Assembly: GCF_001644195.2 (NCBI RefSeq)
Contig: NZ_LWBL02000009.1
Span: 1-64,000 of the forward strand
DNA: 64,000 nucleotides
DNA from: Bacillus marinisedimentorum
Lineage (GTDB): Bacteria > Bacillota > Bacilli > Bacillales > Bacillaceae_O
Direction: 5' to 3'
The translations under genes and the position numbers were made by a program. The notes below the pieces were generated by a model. The model made no database searches, had not been told where the DNA came from, and saw nothing but the letters and a program-made list of their open reading frames with translations. This document shows, piece by piece, positions 51,489-59,978 of this stretch; the first letter of the stretch is position 1, and each line of letters opens with the position of its first letter.

Positions 51489-52354
51489 CTGCGTGCCTCC
51501 TCCCTGCTCCACCTTTTGCGCCATTTATGCGTCAGGCTGAGCAATAAAACACTGCCAGCCACCGTAACAATCGACAAACAGATCATAAGTGCCTGTGCAA
51601 TCGGACGGTTTATCCAGCTGCCCTCATAAAACCACTGGAAAGCGAGGATCGGCAGCATTTTTGGATAGGTGACGCCAAGTAAAGCCGGCACCTCGAATGC
51701 TCCCATAATAAACGAAAATAAAATAAGTCCAATTTCAAGAAGAACAGGCCACATCCATGGGAACTCCACCGTCCTCCATACTTTCCAGCCGCTGCCGCCG
51801 AGCGTCCTGACAACATCTTCATATCGGAAGTCAAGCTCCTGATAGCCGGGCAATAGCATAAGAATAACAAACGGGATTTCCTTCCACATATAAGTTAAAA
51901 TGACTCCTATATAGTATGGGTCGTTAACCAGAATCGGGAATCCACCCATATCAGATATTATGCCGACTTCAAATAAAACGGATGAAAACCAACCGCTCGG
52001 TGCAAAAAGCACAAAAACAAGATAAGCCGCCACAAAGTGGGGAATAAGCATCGGAAACCAGGCCATGAACTTCCAAAAATCTTTGCTGAACAATTTGAAC
52101 ATCATCCTTGTCAGCAGCACGCCGACAACGATGGAAAGGGCCGTCGATATGAAGGCCACTTGCAAACTGATCAAAAGGGAGTCAATGAATTCCCTGTCTT
52201 CAAACAAGGCATTGTAATTGGCAAGCGGCGAAGAGGGAGAAAGACTCTCCGCTCCCGCCATGAACAATCCGTATCCTACTATTAATAGTACAAATAATAA
52301 AGCGGGTGCAACATACAGGTACGGTTTGGATTTTTTATGGCTGTACGACTTCAT
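51485..52354 (-). CDS. ABC transporter permease 1 (YnjC-like, N-terminal half)
   Basis: 289 aa, about six helices, EAA-type loop YEDVVRTLGGSGWKVWRTVEFPWMWPVL. The chosen ATG lies 20 nt inside the end of the binding-protein gene and is preceded by AAGGAG and GGGAG within that gene. A longer frame would add an unlikely 14-residue head. Confidence 0.88.
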   Translation of the reverse strand: MKSYSHKKSKPYLYVAPALLFVLLIVGYGLFMAGAESLSPSSPLANYNALFEDREFIDSLLISLQVAFISTALSIVVGVLLTRMMFKLFSKDFWKFMAWFPMLIPHFVAAYLVFVLFAPSGWFSSVLFEVGIISDMGGFPILVNDPYYIGVILTYMWKEIPFVILMLLPGYQELDFRYEDVVRTLGGSGWKVWRTVEFPWMWPVLLEIGLILFSFIMGAFEVPALLGVTYPKMLPILAFQWFYEGSWINRPIAQALMICLSIVTVAGSVLLLSLTHKWRKRWSREEARS

Positions 52355-53558
52355 TCTCCCAATGCTCCTTAATCCAGTCAGCATATCTGGCATCAAGTTC
52401 AGGCAGGATATCTTCAGCTGTCACGGTCGTTTCGCCGCCCAGTTCTTCCATTCGCTGAAGTTGTTCATCCATCAATTTTCCCGGATCGATGACTGAACCT
52501 TCTCCCCACATAGCCGGGGCAAGCTTGGCGATTTGCGCTTCCGGCGAAAGCATGAAGTTGATTGCCGTCATGGCTGCTGCTTCATTTGGACTGTTGAACG
52601 GGATGCTCAAATAATGGGTGTTTCCGATTGACCCCGGGTCGATCACAAGCGTTTCCGTTGTCTCCGGAAATACGCCGTCCTCAATCAAACTTGCTGTGCG
52701 GCGCTCATTGAACCCCATTGTAAAATCCACTTCCCCGTTTGCATACAATTGATCCAGCTTCGCAAGTGTTTCCGGGTAGGTCTTTCCGTCCCGCCATAGC
52801 GAACCTTCCATTTCGTTGAGCCTATCCCACGCCTCTGCGCCGTTTTCCTTAAGCCATTTTTCTTCATAGCCATTTTGAAGGACATCTTCTTTGCCTTGAA
52901 TGTCATATAAAAGATGGCGCACAAACGCATTTCCGGTAAAATCCGATACATTCGGATATGTGAACCGGCCGGGATTATCTTCAATCCATTGCTTGAGTGC
53001 CGTAAAGTCAGCAGGAGGATCGCTTACTTTTGCCGCATCATAGTTGAGCACAAACTGGACTTTGCCCCACGGCGCTTCCAGGCCATCAATGCTGGTCCCC
53101 ATATCATTGTTGACATATGGCTTGTCTTCGCCGATATAGTCCTGGAGATTCGGCAATTTTGGAGCGAAGGCTCCGTATAACAGGCTGTTCTCTTTCGCCG
53201 TCTTGAAATTCTCGCCGTTGATCCAGATGATATCCATCGTTCCATCATCTTTCCCCGCTTTTTTCTCTGTCATCAACTTGGAAAGAAAGTCTGCGGTGTC
53301 CATCGGATGCCTTTTCAGCGTGATATTGTGTTCATCTTTCAAGCGCGGTGCGACCCATTCATCTATATAAGTGTTGATGCCGTCATCTCCACCCCACATG
53401 AAAATGTGGACTTCAGACCCGCTCGCCTCTTCGGTTATCTCTTCCCAATCCGCTTCAAGCAGGTCCGGTTTTGATTGTGATTCGTCTTTTTCTTCAGCCG
53501 AACTGCACGCTGCGAGCAGCATTGCCAAAATGAGTATCATTAATAGTAGTTTCTTCAT
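52335..53558 (-). CDS. ABC transporter substrate-binding lipoprotein (YnjB-like)
   Basis: 407 aa. Signal peptide with lipobox LLAAC, then a periplasmic-binding-protein fold of the COG4134/YnjB type (VHIFMWGGDDGINTYIDEWVAPRLKDEHNITLKRHPM, MDIIWINGENFKTAKENSLLYGAFAPKLPN, LEAPWGKVQFVLNYDAAKV). First gene of a six-gene operon. The ligand is unknown; relatives have been guessed to bind small organic or thiamine-like molecules, without proof that I know of. Confidence 0.88.
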   Translation of the reverse strand: MKKLLLMILILAMLLAACSSAEEKDESQSKPDLLEADWEEITEEASGSEVHIFMWGGDDGINTYIDEWVAPRLKDEHNITLKRHPMDTADFLSKLMTEKKAGKDDGTMDIIWINGENFKTAKENSLLYGAFAPKLPNLQDYIGEDKPYVNNDMGTSIDGLEAPWGKVQFVLNYDAAKVSDPPADFTALKQWIEDNPGRFTYPNVSDFTGNAFVRHLLYDIQGKEDVLQNGYEEKWLKENGAEAWDRLNEMEGSLWRDGKTYPETLAKLDQLYANGEVDFTMGFNERRTASLIEDGVFPETTETLVIDPGSIGNTHYLSIPFNSPNEAAAMTAINFMLSPEAQIAKLAPAMWGEGSVIDPGKLMDEQLQRMEELGGETTVTAEDILPELDARYADWIKEHWENEVVQP

Positions 53559-53835
53559 TTCTGTGCCCCTTTTTTGTTTTTCGTATAGGTGTACAAGCCT
53601 TCCATCGCCCCAGGCCGCAGTTGCCCTCTATAATTTCCAATCAAGAAATAGCATCCTCAATATCAATCTATGAATGTTAAAAACAATTGAAATAGTGCCG
53701 GGAGTTGCCTCCATCGCTCATTATACAAAAAACTTACAGATAAATATCGCTTTTTATCAGGTTCAATTGATTTTTTTGTGAAGTTTGTCACTATAAGCCA
53801 TTGAAAAACTTCTAGATCGGCTACTCCCTTCAAAT
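53559..53835. other. Promoter region of the ynj-like operon
   Basis: Holds a CRP/FNR-type site (53777-53792); no small gene is seen. Confidence 0.5.
53777..53792. promoter_or_regulatory. CRP/FNR-type site upstream of the ABC operon
   Basis: TGTGA-AGTTTG-TCACT. This matches the Bacillus FNR form (TGTGA-N6-TCACT) exactly. It lies about 225 bp before the binding-protein gene, rather far for direct activation. Confidence 0.6.
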
Positions 53836-53863
53836 GAAAAGCGCCCGGCAAAAAGCCGAGCGC
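53836..53863 (-). terminator. Terminator of the FAD/rhodanese/TVP38 operon
   Basis: GCGCCCGGC-AAAAA-GCCGAGCGC stem with plus-strand AAAA to its left, read leftward after the TVP38 gene. Confidence 0.7.
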
Positions 53864-53946
53864 CCCGCGAAACTTTAATCTGCCGAATCTCTCATTACCA
53901 GGACGCCCTGGATAAATACGGCAAAGTGGAAAGCCGCTTTTTATTG

Positions 53947-54651
53947 CTACTGTTTAAGTTCTTCCATATTGATTCCTTTTTTCTTGGCGATATACTTTGG
54001 AATCAAAGATACAAGGAACAGGATGGTGCCAGCTGCCGCAAATTCAAGCAGAAGTTTAGTAGAGAAACCTTCAGCTACGATTTGGCCGGCCATGTATGCG
54101 TAAATGAATGCGCCAGGAGCCATGGTGATCAATGAAACGATAGAAAATTTAACAAAGGATAGGCTCGTTACGCCGTACGCATAGTTCTGGACGTTGTACG
54201 GGAATACCGGTACCAGGCGGGTCAGAATCAAGAAGCTTTCACCATTTTTCTCAACGCCCTGGTCAATCTTTTTGAAAACCGCATTGTCTTTAAACTTATT
54301 GACGATTATACCTCTTGCCACGTACTTCGCAATCAAGAAAGCGGCCATTGCGCCGATTGTTGCGCCGATCAAGGCGAGCAAGCCGCCTTTGATTGAACCA
54401 AACGTGATGCCGGCCACAATGGTCAAGAGTGATGCCGGAAGCATGAATACCGCTACTGCTACGAATACGAGCAAGAATACAATATATCCGAAGACCCCAA
54501 AGCCTTCAAACCAGGCCTGCATCGCTTTTACATCCTTCAACTGTTCGAGGATTCCCGTCTGCCAGGCAATCAGGAATACGGCGGCGATTGCTCCGATTAC
54601 GGCCAGAAGCTTAAGCGGGCTGCCTTTTTTTGCCTTTGCTGTATTTGCCAT
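53947..54651 (-). CDS. TVP38/TMEM64 family membrane protein (YdjX/YdjZ-like)
   Basis: 234 aa, DedA/VTT superfamily. About five to six helices with the reentrant core FVAVAVFMLPASLLTIVAGITFGSIKGGLLALIGATIGAMAAFLIAKYVARG and the later LTRLVPVFPYNVQNYAYGVTSLSF. Members act as lipid scramblases or solute/metalloid-linked transporters. It ends the four-gene operon that starts at 58278. Homologues YdjX and YdjZ flank the ynj genes in E. coli. Confidence 0.9.
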   Translation of the reverse strand: MANTAKAKKGSPLKLLAVIGAIAAVFLIAWQTGILEQLKDVKAMQAWFEGFGVFGYIVFLLVFVAVAVFMLPASLLTIVAGITFGSIKGGLLALIGATIGAMAAFLIAKYVARGIIVNKFKDNAVFKKIDQGVEKNGESFLILTRLVPVFPYNVQNYAYGVTSLSFVKFSIVSLITMAPGAFIYAYMAGQIVAEGFSTKLLLEFAAAGTILFLVSLIPKYIAKKKGINMEELKQ

Positions 54652-54668
54652 TATAATCGACTCCTATT

Positions 54669-55655
54669 TTAGAATTCACCGTTTTCAGTACGGTCGATGA
54701 TGTCCTGGTTGCCTTTTTCGTAAGCCTGGTAGCTCCATTCAATCCATGATCCATCATAGTTTAGTGCATCTTCGTAGCCAAGGATCTGTGTCAAGACGAA
54801 CCATGTGTAAGCGGAACGTACACCAGACTGGCAATAAGGGATAAGCTGCTTGCCGGAATCAGTATACTCTTTGTAGATTTCTTCAAGTTCTTCTTTTGAC
54901 TTGAATGTACCTTCTTCGGTTGTTGCAGCAGAGTACTGAAGCCATTTGGCCCCTTTAATTTTGCCAGGGCCGAATGCACCTTTCTTCGTGTCGCTGCCTG
55001 TTTCTTCATCCTCACCGCGCGTATCGATAATGATATAATCGTCGTTATCGACTGCTTTAGTTACCAATTCAAGGCTTGCATTGAATGCATCTGGATTGTA
55101 ATCAGGAGCTTTGTAGTCTGTTGTTTCACGGTCGCCGATTTTAGCCGGCTCCGCAGTTTCATAGCCTGCACCGAGCCATACCGGCATACCTCCATCAAGC
55201 ATGCGCACATCATCATGGCCAAGCATTTTCAGCTGCCAGAACACGCGGGCTGAGTCATGCTGATCGTTGCCAGCATACGTGACGATTGTTGTGTCTTCTT
55301 TCACCCCGAAATCACTCAGCAGCTTTTCCATTTCTTCTTTCGTGTTGGCCATGCCGTCGTAATCGAATGCCTCTGTTCCCGAGTAATCAGGACGCCATAC
55401 AACGAATGAATCCGGAATGGCCTCTTTTGATTCCATCGTGCCGATGACTACAACGTCTTCTTTATTTTCATCAAGCAACTCTTTCAGCGCTTCAGCCGTG
55501 ATCAGTGCTTTCGGGTTCGCATATTCAGTGATCTTTTCCTGCTGGGCGGAAAGGTTCACTTCCTTGCTTTTGACAGCAGTGACATTTTGGTAAACAAAGA
55601 ACCCGACAATCAGGAGAGCGACAACTGATACACTTGCAACCAGTTTTTTGTTCAT
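54669..55655 (-). CDS. Membrane-anchored tandem rhodanese sulfurtransferase (YnjE-like)
   Basis: 328 aa. N-terminal uncleaved signal anchor (about 7-24) places it outside the membrane, followed by two rhodanese domains. The first (about 45-170) is inactive, with VTYAGND where the Cys loop should be. The second (about 195-320) has the active loop PYCQSGVRSA with Cys275. It would transfer sulfane sulfur from thiosulfate, mercaptopyruvate or a similar donor to an acceptor. E. coli YnjE is a related exported sulfurtransferase in the corresponding locus. It sits between the CCG-domain gene and TVP38. Confidence 0.9.
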   Translation of the reverse strand: MNKKLVASVSVVALLIVGFFVYQNVTAVKSKEVNLSAQQEKITEYANPKALITAEALKELLDENKEDVVVIGTMESKEAIPDSFVVWRPDYSGTEAFDYDGMANTKEEMEKLLSDFGVKEDTTIVTYAGNDQHDSARVFWQLKMLGHDDVRMLDGGMPVWLGAGYETAEPAKIGDRETTDYKAPDYNPDAFNASLELVTKAVDNDDYIIIDTRGEDEETGSDTKKGAFGPGKIKGAKWLQYSAATTEEGTFKSKEELEEIYKEYTDSGKQLIPYCQSGVRSAYTWFVLTQILGYEDALNYDGSWIEWSYQAYEKGNQDIIDRTENGEF

Positions 55656-55711
55656 TTTGAGAACCCCCGTTTAAATGATTATTATAAAAATTGTAGGATT
55701 ACCGAGTGTGA

Positions 55712-56482
55712 TTAAGATTTAACAACCGATTTCACAACCTGCTTCGATTTATAACGGTTGATCCATGACTTCGCCGCATTGGAAAGTACATCTTCCGGTG
55801 CGTCATCGTCCTTGTATACGACAGGTCCCCAGATTAAATCAAGGATATGGAACGACTTTTTACCGGCTTTCATCATAGATGAACGGCATGCCGCACAGTA
55901 TACAACAACATAATCGGTTTCAAAGTCGTTTCCGCGGCGTTCCATGACCCGCATCGCCAGATCAGGGTTGGCCGGAACAATCATTCCGCCAAATCCGCAG
56001 CAGCGCGTGTTTTCCCTTGAATATTCGCTTTCCTTCACTTTGTAGCCCAGTTCCTTCAAGATCCAGCGTATGCCATCCTGCAGTTCGGTTTCATAGCGGG
56101 TTGAACAGGAATCATGGATGCCGAATTCAACATCGCTATCTTTCGCTTTGCCCCGGATATGTTCAGGAAGGCCGACTTTCGGAAGCAATGTCCAGAGTGA
56201 AGTGACGTCTGTATCGCTGCTTCCCTGAATCGTTTTGTAGCAGTTCTGGCAGGCGACGATCATATTCTCAATGCCGACATCATCCATATCCTTTTGCAGG
56301 CCGTCAAATCGCTCGTGGAACTTATCCTCCTGTCCAAGGGCTTTCGTGCCTTTTCCGCAGCATTTCTGAACTCCGGCAAGGTCCGGATACAGTTCCTTTA
56401 AATATTCCATCGTTTTGCGCACGCCTTCAGGTGAATATGAAGGAAGTGAGCAGCCCGGCATAAACCCCATTTTCTGTGCCAT
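55712..56482 (-). CDS. CCG-domain (heterodisulfide reductase B-like) iron-sulfur protein
   Basis: 256 aa. Two cysteine-rich CCG domains: QKCCGKGTKALG with ACQNCYKT, and RCCGFGGMIV with YCAACRSSM, plus FMPGCSL and HDSCSTRY. This resembles the HdrB/GlpC/LutA type that binds noncubane Fe-S clusters and works on disulfides or takes electrons from quinone-linked partners. Start: ATG, 10 nt after GGAG; a GTG two codons earlier overlaps the stop of the upstream gene (GTGA). It probably forms a complex with the upstream flavoprotein. Confidence 0.88.
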   Translation of the reverse strand: MAQKMGFMPGCSLPSYSPEGVRKTMEYLKELYPDLAGVQKCCGKGTKALGQEDKFHERFDGLQKDMDDVGIENMIVACQNCYKTIQGSSDTDVTSLWTLLPKVGLPEHIRGKAKDSDVEFGIHDSCSTRYETELQDGIRWILKELGYKVKESEYSRENTRCCGFGGMIVPANPDLAMRVMERRGNDFETDYVVVYCAACRSSMMKAGKKSFHILDLIWGPVVYKDDDAPEDVLSNAAKSWINRYKSKQVVKSVVKS

Positions 56483-56484
56483 AA

Positions 56485-58278
56485 TCACTTCACTCCTTTT
56501 GCTTTTGTTTTTGCTTTTGTTGTAAAGATTTTCGAGAAACCGAGCATCTGGTGCATTTCAATCGCCTTATGGCCTTTCATCGGTGACTTGCCGTTGTTTT
56601 GTAAAATGAAGTCTTTCCTCATGCCCATGAATACGTCTCCGATCGGGAAGTCTTGTGGACATACATGCGTACAGCCGCCGCACATGTTACAGGAATATGG
56701 AATGACCGGATCGATGCCGCCTGACTCCAGGAAGTCTTTGAAAATATCCTGCGGGCACTCGCCGAAGTCATTCATCATGACACATTCCGACATGCAGAGC
56801 TTGCATTCACACTGCAGACAGCGGGATGCTTCTTTCACCGCTTGTTCATCTGTATAGCCGAGGTCGGCCTGGATGAAGTCCAATTTCCGTTCTTCCGCTG
56901 GCCGTAAGTTGCCGGATGTCCTTGGCAGGTCTTCTGTTCCTTTTGGAAGCGGAATATCAAGTCTTGTTGTGTAGGAATATTCTTTTTCAAAAATCCGGTT
57001 TGTTTTAAGATCTTTTCCTTGAAGATAAAGTCCGGCTGATTTTGCCGCTTTTCTTCCAAGTGCCATCGCCTGGACAACGATTGCGCCGCCGCTTGCATCA
57101 CCGGCAACGAATACGTTCGGCTCGCTTGTTGCCAGTGTTTCCTGGTCGACCACATAGCGTCCGCCGCGGGTTTGTTCCAGCACCCCTCCCGAAATGTCTT
57201 CAACGAGCTGGCCTGTTGCAAAAACGACAGTATCGACTTCGATCGTTTTTTCTTCATCTGTGTATGAAGGATTGAATCTTCCTTCCGCATCAAACATGGA
57301 TTTGACTTTCCTGGTCTTAATGGAAGACACTCTTCCATTTTCAGCGATGATTTCCTGTGTTCCCCAACCGTTCAGGAATGCGACCCCTTCTTCAAGTGCC
57401 TCTTCCTGTTCAAATTTGCTTGCAGGCAGGTTCTCTTCTTCTTCAAGGCTGATTAAGTATACTTCCTCTGCACCGATTCTCCAGGAGGAACGTGCGCAGT
57501 CCATTGCCACATCTCCACCGCCGATGACAGCGACTTTTTTGCCGGCCTTCGGAAATTGATGAGTAAGACTGATTTCTTTTAAGTATTCAACCGCATGGAA
57601 GACTCCGTCATTTTCAACACCAGGAACTGGAGGCTTTGTGCCTTTATGGGCGCCATGTGCGACAATGACTGAATCATATTCTTCTTTGAGCTGTTTGAAG
57701 GAGATGTCTTTTCCAATCTCTACGCCCATTCTCATTTCAACACCGAGATCTGTCAGGTACGTATATTCAAAATCAATGATGTCACGCGGAAGGCGGTATT
57801 CCGGAATGCCGACTCTCATCATGCCGCCGACAACCTCAAGCTTTTCAAAAATGGTTACATCGTGCCCCTGTTTGCGGAGATCGATCGCTGCCTGGGCGCC
57901 AGCCGGGCCCGCTCCGATGATTGCCACTTTGCGGCCTGTAGGCGCACCAGTTTGGATATCCCACAGTGACTTTTTATCCGCTCTTTCAGCCGCGAATCGT
58001 TTCAGTGCCGCAATTGAAAGCGGCTGTCCAAACTCTTCGTTTCTGCGGCATACACTCTCACAAGGATGAGCGCAAATTCTGCCAAGCGTGTTCGGAAGGA
58101 ACAATTTCTCACGGATCGTCAGGAGTGCTCCTTCAAAATTTCCTTCACCAATTTGAGCCATGTACTTTTTAACATCAGTATGCATCGGGCAGGTTGCCAC
58201 GCAAAAGGCCTCTTCATGTCCCATACAGTTATCGACAATATGAGCGGCTCCGTCTTTTACTTTTTGATTGAATTCCAC
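56485..58278 (-). CDS. FAD-dependent oxidoreductase with N- and C-terminal Fe-S modules (GltD-like)
   Basis: 597 aa. N-terminal 4Fe-4S region as in GltD/NfnB (NCMGHEEAFCVATCPMHTDV, ICAHPCESVCRR), FAD motif IIGAGPAGAQAAIDLRKQG, NAD(P)H motif VIGGGDVAMDCARSSWRIG, then a C-terminal ferredoxin-like part with CLQCECKLCMSEC and CNMCGGCTHVCPQDFPIG. It looks built to move electrons from NAD(P)H through several clusters to the CCG protein. Start: GTG 8 nt after AAGAGG; another GTG three codons earlier overlaps the ribosome site. First gene of a four-gene operon, under two CRP/FNR-type palindromes. Confidence 0.9.
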   Translation of the reverse strand: MEFNQKVKDGAAHIVDNCMGHEEAFCVATCPMHTDVKKYMAQIGEGNFEGALLTIREKLFLPNTLGRICAHPCESVCRRNEEFGQPLSIAALKRFAAERADKKSLWDIQTGAPTGRKVAIIGAGPAGAQAAIDLRKQGHDVTIFEKLEVVGGMMRVGIPEYRLPRDIIDFEYTYLTDLGVEMRMGVEIGKDISFKQLKEEYDSVIVAHGAHKGTKPPVPGVENDGVFHAVEYLKEISLTHQFPKAGKKVAVIGGGDVAMDCARSSWRIGAEEVYLISLEEEENLPASKFEQEEALEEGVAFLNGWGTQEIIAENGRVSSIKTRKVKSMFDAEGRFNPSYTDEEKTIEVDTVVFATGQLVEDISGGVLEQTRGGRYVVDQETLATSEPNVFVAGDASGGAIVVQAMALGRKAAKSAGLYLQGKDLKTNRIFEKEYSYTTRLDIPLPKGTEDLPRTSGNLRPAEERKLDFIQADLGYTDEQAVKEASRCLQCECKLCMSECVMMNDFGECPQDIFKDFLESGGIDPVIPYSCNMCGGCTHVCPQDFPIGDVFMGMRKDFILQNNGKSPMKGHKAIEMHQMLGFSKIFTTKAKTKAKGVK

Positions 58279-58347
58279 TGACTCCACCTCTTTTCAATCT
58301 GATTCGTTGTTCTGGAATTCCCAGTCTTCATTTTATTGTCGAAAGTT

Positions 58348-58363
58348 TGTGAATAGTTTCACA
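58348..58363. promoter_or_regulatory. CRP/FNR-type site (proximal) before the FAD oxidoreductase operon
   Basis: TGTGA-ATAGTT-TCACA, centre about 77 bp before the start. Read as TTGTGAA-N4-TTCACAT it also fits the Rex consensus at 13 of 14 positions. Confidence 0.75.
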
Positions 58364-58424
58364 TAAGTTTCCAAATAATTAATCCTTAGTCAAAAGGATT
58401 GATAGATGAATAGTATGAGTTCAT

Positions 58425-58444
58425 TTTGTGATATATATCACAAA
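58425..58444. promoter_or_regulatory. CRP/FNR-type site (distal), perfect 20-bp palindrome
   Basis: TTTGTGATATATATCACAAA is perfectly symmetric and contains TGTGA-N6-TCACA. Centre about 156 bp before the start codon. Confidence 0.8.
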
Positions 58445-58923
58445 CTTTCCTACACGTTTAATATAACAGAGAAAAATCAGGCGTGAACCTGTATATTGCG
58501 AACAGATTGTGACAGAAACCCATGCTCGACGAGGTACTTGTCTAAGGGTTTTGACAACTCTGTTTTGTATGCGCTTTAGTTGATAGCGGCACTCAATTAC
58601 GGTTTGCCACAGAAAGGAAGTCTCTTGAGGTTGGGGGCGGCTTGTCGCATTAAAGTACAACATTTAGCACGGCAGACCGCTACCCGTGCCTATAATAAGA
58701 ACAGAACTTACATTTAAAAGTTTTTTGCATGGAGATCAATTCATTCGATGTTGATGCCCTTTCTATATAATTCAAGAAACTACATCGTATAACCGGCGAA
58801 ATTCAATCTTACAGACATCGGCTGCACTACTGCTTGGCCGAGTCATTGCCTGTTACCTTTTACTATCCAATTCAATGATTATACTGTCCAACCCGCCTCT
58901 CAACAACAGTTTTAATCGACAAT
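58445..58923. other. Intergenic region, no gene seen
   Basis: About 480 bp between the oxidoreductase promoter and the stress-protein terminator. Frames are short and lack ribosome sites; no repeat family of this window is recognised in it. Confidence 0.5.
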
Positions 58924-58951
58924 AAAACCCCGGTCCATTGCGGAACCGGGG
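58924..58951 (-). terminator. Terminator of the second KGG-repeat gene
   Basis: CCCCGGTCC...GGAACCGGGG with AAAA to the left; near-copy of 46981-47011. Confidence 0.85.
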
Positions 58952-58965
58952 CAGAACATTGTCGT

Positions 58966-59172
58966 TTACTTATCATCATTATCGGCACGGGCGTTGCCGC
59001 CTTTTTCACCAATCTCTTCATAAAATTCACGATCGTGGGTGCGGGAAGTCTCTTCCCCGCCCTTTTCGCCAATTTCCTGATAGAATTCTTTATCGTGAGT
59101 GCGGGCCGTTTCTTCCCCGCCTTTGCGGCCTGCTTCTTCCACAGTCATCTTGCGGTTTTCTCTCTTAGCCAT
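58966..59172 (-). CDS. GsiB-like KGG-repeat stress protein, short paralogue
   Basis: 68 aa with two complete HDKEFYQEIGEKGGEE-type repeats after an EEAGRKGGEE half-repeat, ending NARADNDDK. It differs from the 47.0-kb copy mainly by repeat number. AAAGGAGAGG precedes the ATG. Promoter, repeat and terminator resemblance show that the two arose by duplication of the whole transcription unit. Expected to be SigB-dependent. Confidence 0.9.
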   Translation of the reverse strand: MAKRENRKMTVEEAGRKGGEETARTHDKEFYQEIGEKGGEETSRTHDREFYEEIGEKGGNARADNDDK

Positions 59173-59223
59173 TTCGAAATCCTCTCCTTTTCTGTGATTT
59201 CTAATGATGCTTACAGTAGTGTT

Positions 59224-59249
59224 GTACCTTTCTCTGGATATCACTAAAC
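59224..59249 (-). promoter_or_regulatory. SigB-type promoter of gsiB copy 2
   Basis: Minus strand GTTTAG-N14-AGGTAC, same spacing as the promoter at 47431-47456. Confidence 0.65.
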
Positions 59250-59273
59250 ATCTTCCCGCAAATTTCGGGGAGT

Positions 59274-59693
59274 TTACAGTTCCAGTACAGCAGGAGTCCC
59301 TTCACCGTCCATATAACGGATTGTTTGCGGCTGGATTTTCAGAATGATATAGTCTTCGTCTTCCGGGCTGTTAAAGATCCTCTTCATCTCATCCATCCAG
59401 AATTTTTCCTTCAGGCCGCGATCCTCTTTGATTTCGGCTTTTCCCTGAATTTCCACATAAGGATCATCCCAGCCGCCGCCTTTATATCCAAGTAAAATGT
59501 GGACGTTTGGGTTGTCTTTGATTTCATCTGCCTTATAAGTTGCTTTGCTTGTCGGTGTATAAAGCGTCAAATCCTCATGGAGGAACGTCATATAACGGGT
59601 GTGCGGTTTATTCTCTTCGATGGTTGCCAGCGTTCCAACTTTGTTCTCATCAAGAATTCCGAGTACTTTTTCTTTCAGTTCCTTTTTATCCAT
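59274..59693 (-). CDS. ydaG: General stress protein 26-like (YdaG), PNPOx-fold flavin-binding protein
   Basis: 139 aa, split-barrel pyridoxamine 5'-phosphate oxidase-like fold. Strong overall resemblance to B. subtilis YdaG: VGTLATIEENKPHTRYMTFLHEDLTLYTPTSK, NPNVHILLGYKGGGWDDPYVE and a C-terminal TPAVLEL. Such proteins bind flavin or F420-like cofactors; the reaction is unknown. GAAAGGAG precedes the ATG and a SigB-like promoter is present, so stress induction is likely. Confidence 0.9.
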   Translation of the reverse strand: MDKKELKEKVLGILDENKVGTLATIEENKPHTRYMTFLHEDLTLYTPTSKATYKADEIKDNPNVHILLGYKGGGWDDPYVEIQGKAEIKEDRGLKEKFWMDEMKRIFNSPEDEDYIILKIQPQTIRYMDGEGTPAVLEL

Positions 59694-59766
59694 GATACAA
59701 TCTCCTTTCAGTGCGTTTTTTGGCCCTTTCTATTCCCGGTTTTCATCCATCGGGTGTAGTATGTTG

Positions 59767-59790
59767 TTCCCCTTCCATTTTTATGTAAAC
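59767..59790 (-). promoter_or_regulatory. SigB-type promoter of ydaG
   Basis: Minus strand GTTTAC-N12-GGGGAA, about 75 nt before the start codon. Confidence 0.6.
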
Positions 59791-59825
59791 GGGTCAATCG
59801 GCCGGACCGGCATACGGAAGCAGTT

Positions 59826-59842
59826 CCCTGGCAATTTCCAGG
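59826..59842. repeat. Degenerate REP-like palindrome, copy 8
   Basis: CCCTGGCAATTTCCAGG keeps the core with changes in the centre. Confidence 0.6.
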
Positions 59843-59879
59843 TATTAACAGGTGCCTTCTTATCTTTAAATGTTTATTT

Positions 59880-59904
59880 GTTTGCTAAGAAGTAAATGGG
59901 GTAT
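59880..59904 (+). promoter_or_regulatory. SigB-type promoter of the BCCT transporter gene
   Basis: GTTTGC-N13-GGGTAT: a perfect -10 and a good -35 for SigB, 75 nt before the start. Confidence 0.7.
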
Positions 59905-59978
59905 AACTATTTTTAGAATTCATTTAGACTGGGTTGCTGTTATTTGGTATATATAGGAAAGGAGACGGATACAAAAAC

